From contig DAOLDC010000012.1 in the NCBI GenBank assembly GCA_035327525.1, forward strand, positions 1 through 19,250: DNA of 19,250 bases, written 5' to 3'. The notes under the pieces were generated by a model that saw only the letters and a program-made list of their open reading frames with translations, had not been told where the DNA came from and did no database searches. Source of the DNA: JAKLEX01 sp035327525 (GTDB taxonomy: Bacteria > Patescibacteriota > Minisyncoccia > Phycocordibacterales > JAACPR01). Below are positions 5,414 through 13,481 of this stretch, piece by piece (positions within the stretch are counted from its first letter, which is position 1; each line of letters begins with the position of its first letter). A program made the position numbers and the translations under genes.

Positions 5414-6914
5414 TATTTTTTGTTGCGAAAATAGTCTGAATATCATGCTCCTTCACTAAATATTTTTTTTGCTTCGAACAATAAATTGCGGTTTGATTTA
5501 TTAAATAAACTATTTTTTCTAAATACCTTTCCTTGAAAGAAAATTTATCTACAATATCGGCAATTGCGACCAGTGACTGATATGTAAAAAACAAATCGTA
5601 TTTTGATTCCAATACAATAGCCTCTTTTTCTAGAATTGTTATTCCTGTTTTTTTGGTAATATCTTTTATTGTGATTTTTTCAAAATTATTAACAAAACTT
5701 ATGTTTGTTTCGATTGATTCTCTATAGTTGTCAGCACCGGAAATTGCGATCAAATGAATTCTTGACGAATTCAAGATATTTTTTAGTAAATCAGGAATAT
5801 TTATACCGATTTTTATACCAAGCTCAATCGTTTCATCAATATTTGGCAAAACCAAAATAATTTCGCCAATTTTTTCTGATTCATCAAATATTTTTTGAAA
5901 AATGTTTGATATTCTATCGATTTCTGTTTGGGCTGGTTCTGTTTGGGCTGGTTCTGTTTTTTCTACTCGTTCTAAAAATATTTTTTTATTATCTAATATG
6001 AATATTTTTTTGTTTTCAATTTCCGAATAAACATTTCCATTTGAAATAAATTTTGCAAAAGCAGAAATATTTTCCATTCCAATATCATGTGTTGGAGAAA
6101 TCAACATAATATTCGAATCGGGATCTTTTAGTAGAACGGATTCTATCTTTTCTATATTGTCCTGATATGCTCTCCACCTATCACCAATTTCTATATATGA
6201 ATTGGTTCGAAAAATAAATTGGCCGAAATCAAAAAAGTCTAATTTTGAAATAAAATTCCAACCTCTTCCAAGACTTTTGATTCTATACAGGTTTTCTCTA
6301 GACCAAAATCTGGTAGCATCTCTAGACTGCCACTCGGCATGATCAATCCACAAAATAGCTCCAATGAATATTTCTTCTGTAATATTATATTTTCTTAAAA
6401 AATTAGAAAAATATTGATCATTTGAATAAATCACCTTGCAATACTCGCTGATTCCGACAGAATCATCTTTTTTATTTTCAAAAATATCAACCATTCCAGT
6501 GTTAATATTTTTTCGACTTGATTTCAGAAAATCGGCGATTTCTTTTCGACCCAAACCTAGTCGAAGCATTGTAAAATAACCCATTTCTGATTCCAAAAAT
6601 CCCTTTGTTAGATCATTTTCATCAGATGAATAGATCAGTTTTGCGACCTCAAAATCAATGCTACTATTAGAAAAATAATAGGATAAATAAAAAGATTCCA
6701 ATGTCATAAACATTGCCCAAACAGATAGTGCTACAAAAAATAATCCCCTAATATTAGTATTGTCTGTAAAAAATATTAAAACAAATGAAATTATAATCGC
6801 CCAAAACAAACAAATTCTAATTATTTTTCTAGTTTTTTGAGAAAAATAACTATCCAATAGTACAGCCGGATAAACTTGTCCTGATTTATTTTTTAATTCT
6901 GCAAATGTCATCAT
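5403..6914 (-). CDS. Degenerate membrane-anchored Clp-like AAA protein (pseudo-ATPase)
   Basis: The 503 aa show two TM segments (about 31-50 and 56-72), then Clp-N-like helical repeats (SEMGYFTMLRLGLGRKEIADFL, 109-130; ITEEIFIGAILWIDH, 178-192), a linker RFWSRENLYRIKSLGRGWNF (202-221), and a ClpA/B D1-type AAA module. In that module the Walker A slot reads LISPTHDIGME (271-281) where active proteins have a GEPGVGKT-type loop, the Walker B slot reads IILVLPNID (352-360), and the arginine-finger RRF is NNF (409-411). Flanking landmarks survive: ISGADNYRESIETN (391-404) matches the GATT-DEYRKYIE region, and YLEKIVYLINQTA (464-476) matches LPDKAIDLIDEA. There is no D2 ring. The reading frame is intact. 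I infer a membrane scaffold, adaptor or regulator of an active Clp ATPase, not an unfoldase. The alignment is by eye. Confidence 0.6.
   Translation of the reverse strand: MMTFAELKNKSGQVYPAVLLDSYFSQKTRKIIRICLFWAIIISFVLIFFTDNTNIRGLFFVALSVWAMFMTLESFYLSYYFSNSSIDFEVAKLIYSSDENDLTKGFLESEMGYFTMLRLGLGRKEIADFLKSSRKNINTGMVDIFENKKDDSVGISEYCKVIYSNDQYFSNFLRKYNITEEIFIGAILWIDHAEWQSRDATRFWSRENLYRIKSLGRGWNFISKLDFFDFGQFIFRTNSYIEIGDRWRAYQDNIEKIESVLLKDPDSNIMLISPTHDIGMENISAFAKFISNGNVYSEIENKKIFILDNKKIFLERVEKTEPAQTEPAQTEIDRISNIFQKIFDESEKIGEIILVLPNIDETIELGIKIGINIPDLLKNILNSSRIHLIAISGADNYRESIETNISFVNNFEKITIKDITKKTGITILEKEAIVLESKYDLFFTYQSLVAIADIVDKFSFKERYLEKIVYLINQTAIYCSKQKKYLVKEHDIQTIFATKNNEI
5923..5959 (-). repeat. 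15-bp in-frame tandem repeat
   Basis: TCTGTTTGGGCTGGT occurs twice in tandem (5923-5937, 5938-5952), followed by a 7-bp partial copy. On the coding strand it encodes EPAQTEPAQTE in the Clp-like protein, between its degenerate nucleotide-site half and the next helix. It looks like a recent slippage expansion in a disordered linker. Confidence 0.85.
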
Positions 6915-6918
6915 AAAT

Positions 6919-7278
6919 TTATTTTATTAAAGCGGTTAATCCTGAGAAGAACAAAAAACCAATAACAAAAGGTAGAAAAAGCCATAAGAAGAATAATGCG
7001 CCACCAACAAAAAACAAAAGGATAATAAAAAATAGAGAAATAATAATTACAATCAACCTAACAAAAAAACCAACACACCGCAGAAAAAAAATAGAAACTA
7101 CGGAAACTTTTTTGTCGGCAATTTTTCCAATTGGTAGGAACAAACTTTTGGCAAAAAAACCAATGGAAAAGTAGTTAAAAATGAACCAAGCAAAATCTGA
7201 CCAGATGCGAATAAAATTATGAATTGCTACTGTATAATGCCAAACAAAATAGTACGGTATAATTGTCAAAATTTTCAT
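6919..7278 (-). CDS. Small multi-pass membrane protein, 119 aa
   Basis: Hydrophobic and aromatic throughout. The N-terminal part (YYFVWHYTVAIHNFIRIWSDFAWFIFNYFSIG, about 9-40) is amphipathic, with Trp and His. A basic loop follows (FLPIGKIADKKVS), then about 50 hydrophobic residues that can form two helices (about 63-90 and 94-116). There is no signal cleavage site or catalytic motif. It starts 20 nt after the ftsQ-like gene and ends 4 nt before the Clp-like gene, which also carries two TM helices, so a membrane complex of the two is a reasonable inference. I believe similar proteins sit beside clp genes in other Patescibacteria, but I could not verify this here. Confidence 0.8.
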   Translation of the reverse strand: MKILTIIPYYFVWHYTVAIHNFIRIWSDFAWFIFNYFSIGFFAKSLFLPIGKIADKKVSVVSIFFLRCVGFFVRLIVIIISLFFIILLFFVGGALFFLWLFLPFVIGFLFFSGLTALIK

Positions 7279-7298
7279 ATAACAAATTATAACATTTT

Positions 7299-8096
7299 TT
7301 ATTTTATTTTATAATACGCCTTTCCGCTGAAGCGCAGATCAACGTATTCCAAATTTTTGAACTGAATTTCGTGAATAGACTCTTGTTCGATTGTGGTTTT
7401 CAAATTATTAACCACTTCTATTGGATCACTTTTGTCATCAATAAATAATTGTGGACCATCTTTTGTTTGTAGTACGAATGTTTGATTATCAGCTGTTGTT
7501 ATTTTTGAAATACTAATATTTATTTTTGATAATAAATTTTGGATCAAAACAAATCTATTAAATAAATCTTTTTCAGTAAATTTTTTACCCAAAATTAATG
7601 AGGCGTCTTGATCTGATGAAATTTTTACCAAATCTTCAACGATAATTATAGGTGCAGTAACAAAAGCCAAACCATTTCTATTTACCAAATAACATTTTTC
7701 TGGAACAGAGCACCAAATCGCCCACGGCTCATGTTCTATTATTTCTATTTTTATTTTTGAAATAGAATCGATTTTTATATAAGCCGAATCAACTGTCAAG
7801 ATTTCTTCTATTTCATTGATAATAGAATTTTTTGGTAAAAGAAAAATATTCCTTTTTGAGAATAATTTCAAATATTTGTTTGCAACATTTTTTTCAAAAA
7901 TAAACAAAATTTCTGGTGACTCTACATTTTTTTGACCAGTAATTTCTATTTCCGATATTTGAATTGGTTCATAATTAGATAGATAAAATAAACCATAAAA
8001 TGTTCCAACTACCAATAAAACAATAATTATAATCCGAAAAAAAAATTTGCGTCTCTTTTTTTTGGAAAGTTCTGTTGTTGTTTTTTTATAAACCAT
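7299..8096 (-). CDS. ftsQ: FtsQ/DivIB-like cell-division protein with POTRA domain
   Basis: This is a bitopic divisome protein. The 265 aa show a Lys/Arg-rich cytoplasmic start, one TM segment (about 19-41, FRIIIIVLLVVGTFYGLFYL), then a POTRA-like domain (ISEIEITGQKNVESPEIL from about 48; the strand IKIEIIEHEPWAIW near 115-128). Next comes the FtsQ beta domain, ending in LEYVDLRFSGKAYYK, a pattern typical of the FtsQ C-terminus. The length is normal for the family. It begins 2 nt after the serS stop, so it is cotranscribed. No ftsA, ftsZ or mur genes are in the window, so this ftsQ lies outside the usual dcw cluster as far as can be seen. Confidence 0.85.
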   Translation of the reverse strand: MVYKKTTTELSKKKRRKFFFRIIIIVLLVVGTFYGLFYLSNYEPIQISEIEITGQKNVESPEILFIFEKNVANKYLKLFSKRNIFLLPKNSIINEIEEILTVDSAYIKIDSISKIKIEIIEHEPWAIWCSVPEKCYLVNRNGLAFVTAPIIIVEDLVKISSDQDASLILGKKFTEKDLFNRFVLIQNLLSKINISISKITTADNQTFVLQTKDGPQLFIDDKSDPIEVVNNLKTTIEQESIHEIQFKNLEYVDLRFSGKAYYKIK

Positions 8097-8098
8097 TT

Positions 8099-9367
8099 CT
8101 AATTATTTTGTATTTCAATAAAATCTTTACCCATATATGGAACCAAAACATCTGGAATTTTTATTCTACCGTCGGCTTGCTGATTATTTTCAATAATTGG
8201 AACCAAAATTCTAGGAAAAGCAATTGCGGTGTTATTGAGAGAGTGAACAAAATTTTTCTGCCCATTATCATCGTACTTTATATTTAATCGACGAGATTGA
8301 AAATCGTGAAAATATGAAGCTGAATGTGTTTCCCGATATTGTTTTTGTGATGGAACCCAAGTTTCTATATCGTATTTTTTGACTTGACCTAGACCCAGAT
8401 CTCCACCAGCATTGATTACGACGCGATATGGCAAACCCAAATCCTGCAGAATACTTTCAGAATTTGCTAATAATTCCTCGTGCAATCTGATAGATTCCTC
8501 GTGATTGGCTTCACACAAAATAACTTGCTCCAATTTATGAAATTCATGAACACGAATCAGGCCTTTTGTATCCTTGCTGTGACTTCCTGCTTCACGACGA
8601 AAAGCTGGAGAATAACTTATAAATTTGATTGGTAAATCTTTTTTGTTCAAAACTTCGTCAGCATAATAAAACATTGTCGAAACTTCGGCGGTGCCAGATA
8701 GATAATCGTCGTCCTGTGTTTTGTACAAATCCTCCTCGCCTTGTGGCAAATAACCAGTTCCAATCAGAGAAGATTTTTTGACCAGTGAAGGCACTATCAT
8801 TGGTTTATAACCTTTGGCAACCATTTTGTTCATCACGAATTGTGAAATTGCCCATTGCAACATCGCACCATCGTTTTTCAAAACATATCCACGAAATCCA
8901 GAAATTTTTGTTCCTCTTTCAAAATCAGCCAAATCGAGTTTGGTCATAAGTTCTATATGATCTTTTGGCTCAAAATCGAATTTTGGAATGTCGCCGACTG
9001 TTTTTATTTCTAAATTAAAAGAATCGTCAGCTCCTTCTGGAACAGAAATATCTGGAATATTCGGAACACGAATCATCAATTTTCTCCACTCTATATTTTT
9101 TTCATCAAGATTTTTTTCTAGTTCTGTTAGTTGAGTTTTTAGCTCTTTCATTTCTTGTAGAAGAGTGTTTTTTTCCTCTTGATCGACTTGAACAATTTTT
9201 TTGCTGACTTCGTTTTGACGAGAACGCAATTCTTCGACTTTTTTCAAAAATTCTTTTCTTTGATCATCAGTTTTTATCAGCAAATCAACGTCAAAATCGA
9301 TGTGCTTTTTTCTGGCACCCATTGCTACCAAGTCCTTGTTCTCTCTTATGAATTTTATGTCAAGCAT
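8099..9367 (-). CDS. serS: Seryl-tRNA synthetase
   Basis: Charges tRNA-Ser in the cytoplasm (class II). The 422 aa match the usual length. The N-terminal antiparallel coiled-coil arm is at about 27-105. Next come the GTAEVS serine-site region (225-230), motif 2 FRREAGS...RVHEFHKLE (256-280), DLGLGQVKKYDIETWVPSQ (323-341), and motif 3 LNNTAIAFPRILVPIIENNQ (377-396), whose conserved Arg is present though the GSG of textbook motif 3 is replaced by NNT. The start ATG has no SD. It heads the minus-strand operon. Its promoter must lie in 9368-9446, the divergent region shared with dprA, where only AT-rich hexamers such as TAATAT can be seen. Confidence 0.97.
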   Translation of the reverse strand: MLDIKFIRENKDLVAMGARKKHIDFDVDLLIKTDDQRKEFLKKVEELRSRQNEVSKKIVQVDQEEKNTLLQEMKELKTQLTELEKNLDEKNIEWRKLMIRVPNIPDISVPEGADDSFNLEIKTVGDIPKFDFEPKDHIELMTKLDLADFERGTKISGFRGYVLKNDGAMLQWAISQFVMNKMVAKGYKPMIVPSLVKKSSLIGTGYLPQGEEDLYKTQDDDYLSGTAEVSTMFYYADEVLNKKDLPIKFISYSPAFRREAGSHSKDTKGLIRVHEFHKLEQVILCEANHEESIRLHEELLANSESILQDLGLPYRVVINAGGDLGLGQVKKYDIETWVPSQKQYRETHSASYFHDFQSRRLNIKYDDNGQKNFVHSLNNTAIAFPRILVPIIENNQQADGRIKIPDVLVPYMGKDFIEIQNN

Positions 9368-9446
9368 TTTTTTAATATTAATTTAAAACTTTTTTATAAG
9401 AATATCATATCAAATATGCGAGAATCGGGCTACAAACAAAAAAATA

Positions 9447-10331
9447 ATGAAAATGAATAGAGAAAATCAGAAAATAGTAGATTGGAACAAGGATTCCTGG
9501 CCTCAAACACTTTTAGAAATTCCTCAACCACCAAAAAAACTTCGTATTCGTGGCGAATTCAATAATCAATTCGGTTCGGCGGATTTTGTACGGTTATGTG
9601 TTGTTGGACCTAGAAAGCACTCAGAATACGCAGAACTTGTCTGCAAAAAAATAATCAGCGGTTTATCAAAATATCCAATTAGTATAGTTTCCGGATTGGC
9701 CTACGGTATAGATTCAATCGCCCACCAGACAGCACTCGAGAACAACATTCACGCGATTGCGATTCCTGGATCTGGATTGGCAGATGATGTTCTGTATCCC
9801 CACAAACATTTGGATCTGGCTCATGAAATATTGGATGCTGGTGGATGTTTGATTTCTGAATTTGATGACGATTTTCATGCTACGAATTGGACATTTCCAC
9901 AACGCAACAGAATAATGGTCGGAATATCGGAAGCAGTACTTATAATAGAAACCTCCGAAAAGTCTGGAACAATGATTACTGCCAGACTGGCAACCGATTA
10001 CAACAAGGAGGTTATGACTGTTCCTAATTCGATTTTTTCAGAAAATTCTACCGGTTCAAACAAACTTCTTCGGGACGGTGCGCATCTCATTCTCGAATCT
10101 GACGATGTGTTGGAAATTCTAGGATTTGAAAATGTAAAACCGCCATCGATCGAACCACGATTTGACTCTGAGGCAGAAATTATTATTTATAATTTCTTAA
10201 ATGAGCCAAAGAATATCGACGAGGTCATTACAGAAACTGGACTATCTATTCAACAATTCAACATCGCCATTTCTATGCTTGAAATAAAGGATTTGATACA
10301 AACAACAAACGGAAAAATTTGCAAAAAATAA
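9447..10331 (+). CDS. dprA: DNA-processing protein A (DprA/Smf)
   Basis: Binds incoming single-stranded DNA and loads RecA during natural transformation. The 294 aa hold the DprA Rossmann fold: CVVGPRKHSEY (51-61), SGLAYGIDSIAH (82-93), IPGSGLADDVLYP (106-118), ISEFDD (136-141), WTFPQRNRIM (148-157) and EKSGTMITA (171-179). A short winged-helix C-terminus (about 240-290) follows. The N-terminal SAM domain of longer homologues is absent. Two in-frame ATGs (9447, 9453) are equally possible, and neither has an SD. It is followed after 24 nt by topA, a common pairing, and is divergent from serS. No other competence gene is in the window. Confidence 0.95.
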   Translation: MKMNRENQKIVDWNKDSWPQTLLEIPQPPKKLRIRGEFNNQFGSADFVRLCVVGPRKHSEYAELVCKKIISGLSKYPISIVSGLAYGIDSIAHQTALENNIHAIAIPGSGLADDVLYPHKHLDLAHEILDAGGCLISEFDDDFHATNWTFPQRNRIMVGISEAVLIIETSEKSGTMITARLATDYNKEVMTVPNSIFSENSTGSNKLLRDGAHLILESDDVLEILGFENVKPPSIEPRFDSEAEIIIYNFLNEPKNIDEVITETGLSIQQFNIAISMLEIKDLIQTTNGKICKK

Positions 10332-10355
10332 TAGAATCGGTTAATAATTGTATTG

Positions 10356-12611
10356 ATGTCAAAAAAACTTTTGATCGTGGAATCACCGGCAAAAGCAAAA
10401 ACAATCCAAAAATATCTTGGTAGCGATTTTTCTGTTCTATCATCAGTCGGTCATGTTAGAGACTTGCCAAAAAATAATAAGAAAGCAATTGACATAGAAG
10501 CTGGCTTTGTACCAACCTATGAAATTTCTGCCGGCAAAGAAAAAATTATTTCAGAAATAAAAAAAGAGGCAAAAAAATCTGATGAAATATATCTAGCAAC
10601 TGACCCCGATCGTGAAGGTGAAGCAATTGCCTGGCACCTCAAGGAGGTTTTGGGATTAAAAAAGGCCAAAAGAGTAACTTTTAATGAAATAACTGAGAGC
10701 GCCGTTCAAGAAGCTGTAAAAAATCCTAGGGAAATAGATATGAATCTCAAGACTGCTCAGGAGGCTCGTAGAATTCTGGATCGCTTGGTTGGCTATGATT
10801 TGTCCGGATTGATCTGGAAAAAAGTTCGTTATGGATTGTCAGCTGGTCGTGTTCAATCCCCTTCGCTTCGAATAATAATGGAAAGAGAAAGAGAAATTCG
10901 TGCATTCATTCCGGAAAATTTCTGGGTAATCAAAGCGTTGGTTGAAACACAAAGTGGCGAGGCAAATAGCACGGGCGGCACTACTGCGCAGATTACACAA
11001 ATTGAAATGTCATGCGAAATTGAACCGCGCGAAAAATCTGAGGTTGATAGAATTTTGAAAATTGGCGAAAGTGGAAATTGGAAAATTTCTGATGTGAAAG
11101 AAACAAAAGTAAATCGTACACCAAAACCACCATTTATTACTTCAACATTACAACAGGTCGCCAGCACTCGATTAGGATTTTCACCATCCAGAACAATGCA
11201 GGTGGCCCAAAAACTTTACGAGGCAGGACATATTACATATATGCGAACAGATAGTCTGAATCTGAGTCAGCAAGCAATCGGTCAAATTGCAGGAACAATA
11301 GAAAAAGAATTTGGTAAAGATTTTTTACATATTAGAAATTTCAAAACAAAATCAAAAAATGCTCAGGAAGCCCATGAGGCGGTCAGACCATCAAATGTTT
11401 TTGTGAAAAACGCAGGAAATTCTCCAGAGCAAAAAAAATTGTACGAATTGATAAGGGCTAGAACTATTGCGTCGCAGATGACAGACGCGGAACTCTTGCG
11501 AACAAAAATTTCTGCTTCTATAAATGACGGCGAAATTCCAAATTTTTCGGCAAACGGCCAGAGAGTGATTTTTCCTGGTTGGTTATTGGCGGATCCTGCT
11601 TCGCGTTCTGAAGATGTTGAATTGCCAGCAGTTTCTGTCGGACAAAAATTATCTTTGAAAAAAATAGATGCCGAAGGCAAACAAACCGAACCTCCATCAC
11701 GATATACCGAAGCCGGTTTAATCAAGGAATTAGAAAAACGCGGAATTGGTCGCCCATCAACCTATGCTTCAATTATGAAAACTCTAGCGGATCGTGAATA
11801 TGTTACAAAAAATGGCAAAACATTGATTCCGACAGATACCGGCGATGTTGTCTCTAGTTTTCTAGAACAAAATTTTGCAAAATATATTAGCGATTCTTTT
11901 ACCGCCGAAATGGAAAATGAATTGGATGAAATCGCAAACGGCGAACGCGAATATATAAAAACGATGTCAGATTTTTATGGGCCATTTACAGCCGAAATAA
12001 AAAGTAAAGAAAATATTGCCAAACTAACAACATTGGGTGATGCGGGTGATGAATTCAAATGTCCAAAATGCGGTAGCGAAATGCATATCAAATTGGGTCG
12101 TGGTGGCAAGTTTTTGTCCTGTACCAAATATCCAGAATGTATGGGTGCACTAACAATTGATGGCCAAGAAATAAAATCTGATGTGCCGATTGGAAATCAT
12201 CCAACATCGGGCGAGCCGATTTTTGTCAAAGTTGGTAGATTTGGACCTTATGTTCAATTAGGAAATGGTGGGATGACAGAAGCAGGCGTTGATGAAAAAG
12301 GCAAAAAAATAAAACCAAAAAAAATCAAGCCAAAAATGGCCAGCATTCCGCGCGACAAAAATCTAGAAGAAGTCAGTGTCGCCGATGCAGTCAAGTATCT
12401 AAGCATTCCACGCGCGCTAGGTAGTCATCCTGACACCAACGAGGAAATAGTCGCAAGCATTGGGCGTTTTGGGCCATATATCGTCCATAATGGCGATTTC
12501 CGCTCATTAAAAGAGGACAATGTTTACGACATTACACACGCTCGCGCCATGGAAATTCTGGCGGAACCAAAAAAAGTTGGCCGCAGAGGTGGTAAGAAGA
12601 AGAAAAAATAA
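10356..12611 (+). CDS. topA: DNA topoisomerase I (type IA)
   Basis: Relaxes negative supercoils through a 5'-phosphotyrosine intermediate. In 751 aa: the Toprim domain with DPDREGE (83-89), Arg-rich DNA-gate motifs (AQEARRILDRLVGY, SAGRVQSPSLR), the catalytic Tyr in HITYMRTDS (Y295), and EPPSRYTEAGLIKELEKRGIGRPSTYA split over 445-471. One C-terminal zinc ribbon has C569, C572, C589 and C595. Two TopA C-terminal repeats (GRFGPYVQL near 627; GRFGPYIVH near 703) follow, and a Lys-rich tail. The ATG at 10356 is preferred to the TTG just before it. It forms a unit with dprA and has terminator-like hairpins downstream. Confidence 0.98.
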   Translation: MSKKLLIVESPAKAKTIQKYLGSDFSVLSSVGHVRDLPKNNKKAIDIEAGFVPTYEISAGKEKIISEIKKEAKKSDEIYLATDPDREGEAIAWHLKEVLGLKKAKRVTFNEITESAVQEAVKNPREIDMNLKTAQEARRILDRLVGYDLSGLIWKKVRYGLSAGRVQSPSLRIIMEREREIRAFIPENFWVIKALVETQSGEANSTGGTTAQITQIEMSCEIEPREKSEVDRILKIGESGNWKISDVKETKVNRTPKPPFITSTLQQVASTRLGFSPSRTMQVAQKLYEAGHITYMRTDSLNLSQQAIGQIAGTIEKEFGKDFLHIRNFKTKSKNAQEAHEAVRPSNVFVKNAGNSPEQKKLYELIRARTIASQMTDAELLRTKISASINDGEIPNFSANGQRVIFPGWLLADPASRSEDVELPAVSVGQKLSLKKIDAEGKQTEPPSRYTEAGLIKELEKRGIGRPSTYASIMKTLADREYVTKNGKTLIPTDTGDVVSSFLEQNFAKYISDSFTAEMENELDEIANGEREYIKTMSDFYGPFTAEIKSKENIAKLTTLGDAGDEFKCPKCGSEMHIKLGRGGKFLSCTKYPECMGALTIDGQEIKSDVPIGNHPTSGEPIFVKVGRFGPYVQLGNGGMTEAGVDEKGKKIKPKKIKPKMASIPRDKNLEEVSVADAVKYLSIPRALGSHPDTNEEIVASIGRFGPYIVHNGDFRSLKEDNVYDITHARAMEILAEPKKVGRRGGKKKKK

Positions 12612-12635
12612 CATTATCGTATCATTTTGACCGCC

Positions 12636-12659
12636 TAATCGTATCAAAAGATACGATTA
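12636..12659. repeat. Perfect inverted repeat after topA
   Basis: TAATCGTATC-AAAA-GATACGATTA is a 10-bp hairpin with a 4-nt loop, 24 nt past the topA stop. It has no T tract on either strand, so it is at most a 3'-end stabilising hairpin or a protein site. Confidence 0.5.
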
Positions 12660-12669
12660 AAATAAGAAG

Positions 12670-12691
12670 AAAACACCCCACAGGGTGTTTT
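12670..12691 (+). terminator. Terminator after topA (possibly bidirectional)
   Basis: AAAACACCC-CACA-GGGTGTTTT is a 9-bp stem with a tetraloop and A/T ends, so it can act as an intrinsic terminator for topA. It lies between convergent genes and could also serve the DUF3800 gene from the other side. Confidence 0.6.
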
Positions 12692-12698
12692 CACGGAG

Positions 12699-12758
12699 CT
12701 TGCGGCGCGGTGTACTTACAGTACACTTACTTGCAATAAGCACGCACGCAAGACTTAT
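12699..12758. repeat. Nested inverted repeats between topA and the DUF3800 gene
   Basis: CTTGCG (12699-12704) pairs with CGCAAG (12747-12752) around an inner perfect hairpin GTGTACT-TAC-AGTACAC (12710-12726). An alternative pairing, CTTGC (12730-12734) with GCAAG, and ATAAG/CTTAT, is also possible. No coding frame covers it. Function unknown. Confidence 0.35.
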
Positions 12759-12775
12759 CCTGATTCCATTTTATG

Positions 12776-13426
12776 CTATAATTTTTTTTTGTCAATGTGT
12801 CGAAATCTATACTGTGGAAAATGTTCTGCGAGTAGCAATTTACCCTTTATCCTACTAAAAAAGTGTTTTTTGCTATAATTATACTTTGCATAAATTGCAT
12901 TGGATAAAATATCAACCGCTTGTAAAAGATTGTGTTGTTTTGAGTCACCATAATTAACAAATATTTTTTTATTATAATCTCTTCTTTCGATTAGTTTTAA
13001 TTGTAAATATTCTTCAAGGTTTTTAACAGAAGTTACCTTTATATTTCTCATGTCTATCACAATGTGAATTTCAGTTATGGTAGTATTCTCTAAAATATTT
13101 TTTAGGAATAAATATATGAAATAATTAAAACAGACTGACTTATTAGAAAATAAAGTTGGATCAATCTTATTTTTTTGAGCCACGAAATATTGATAAGAAT
13201 ATTCTCTTCTTTCAAGAAAATTAAAAAATATTTCTTTTTGATAAAACGACATTTCAGTCGCATGAAGCTCGTTGACAGAGAAACTTTTTTTAAGTTTTTT
13301 CACCATATTTTTTAATGGGTTCTTTTGATTTTCAGCAAGAATAATCGCTGTAATTATAAAATATGGTTCTTTTTCTTTTAAACCAAGCGTTCCGGATTCA
13401 TCTATAAAAATAGATATTTTACTCAT
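12776..13426 (-). CDS. DUF3800 family protein (predicted RNase H-like fold)
   Basis: The 216 aa begin with the family's signature IFIDESGTLG (D9, E10, S11). They continue with NELHATEM (52-59), HIVIDMRN (121-128, D125) and DSKQHNLLQAVDILSNAI (161-178, D172). These acidic positions match the metal-site pattern expected of DUF3800, whose members are often found in defence islands; a nuclease role is inferred, not shown. The gene has no SD, but TGATATAAT lies 10 nt before the ATG, so it has its own promoter and an almost leaderless message. It lies 55 nt downstream of the HEPN-like gene on the same strand. The gene is very AT-rich, more so than dprA/topA next door, which suggests acquisition. 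Confidence 0.8.
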   Translation of the reverse strand: MSKISIFIDESGTLGLKEKEPYFIITAIILAENQKNPLKNMVKKLKKSFSVNELHATEMSFYQKEIFFNFLERREYSYQYFVAQKNKIDPTLFSNKSVCFNYFIYLFLKNILENTTITEIHIVIDMRNIKVTSVKNLEEYLQLKLIERRDYNKKIFVNYGDSKQHNLLQAVDILSNAIYAKYNYSKKHFFSRIKGKLLLAEHFPQYRFRHIDKKKL

Positions 13427-13436
13427 TTACATTTCG

Positions 13437-13445
13437 ATTATATCA
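13437..13445 (-). promoter_or_regulatory. Extended -10 promoter of the DUF3800 gene
   Basis: The minus strand reads TGATATAAT (TGN + perfect TATAAT). The ATG follows after 10 nt, so the predicted start leaves a leader of only about 4 nt. The -35 zone is T-rich without a good match. Confidence 0.5.
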
Positions 13446-13481
13446 CAATATATTTAAGGAAAATAAAATATTCTTTAATTA

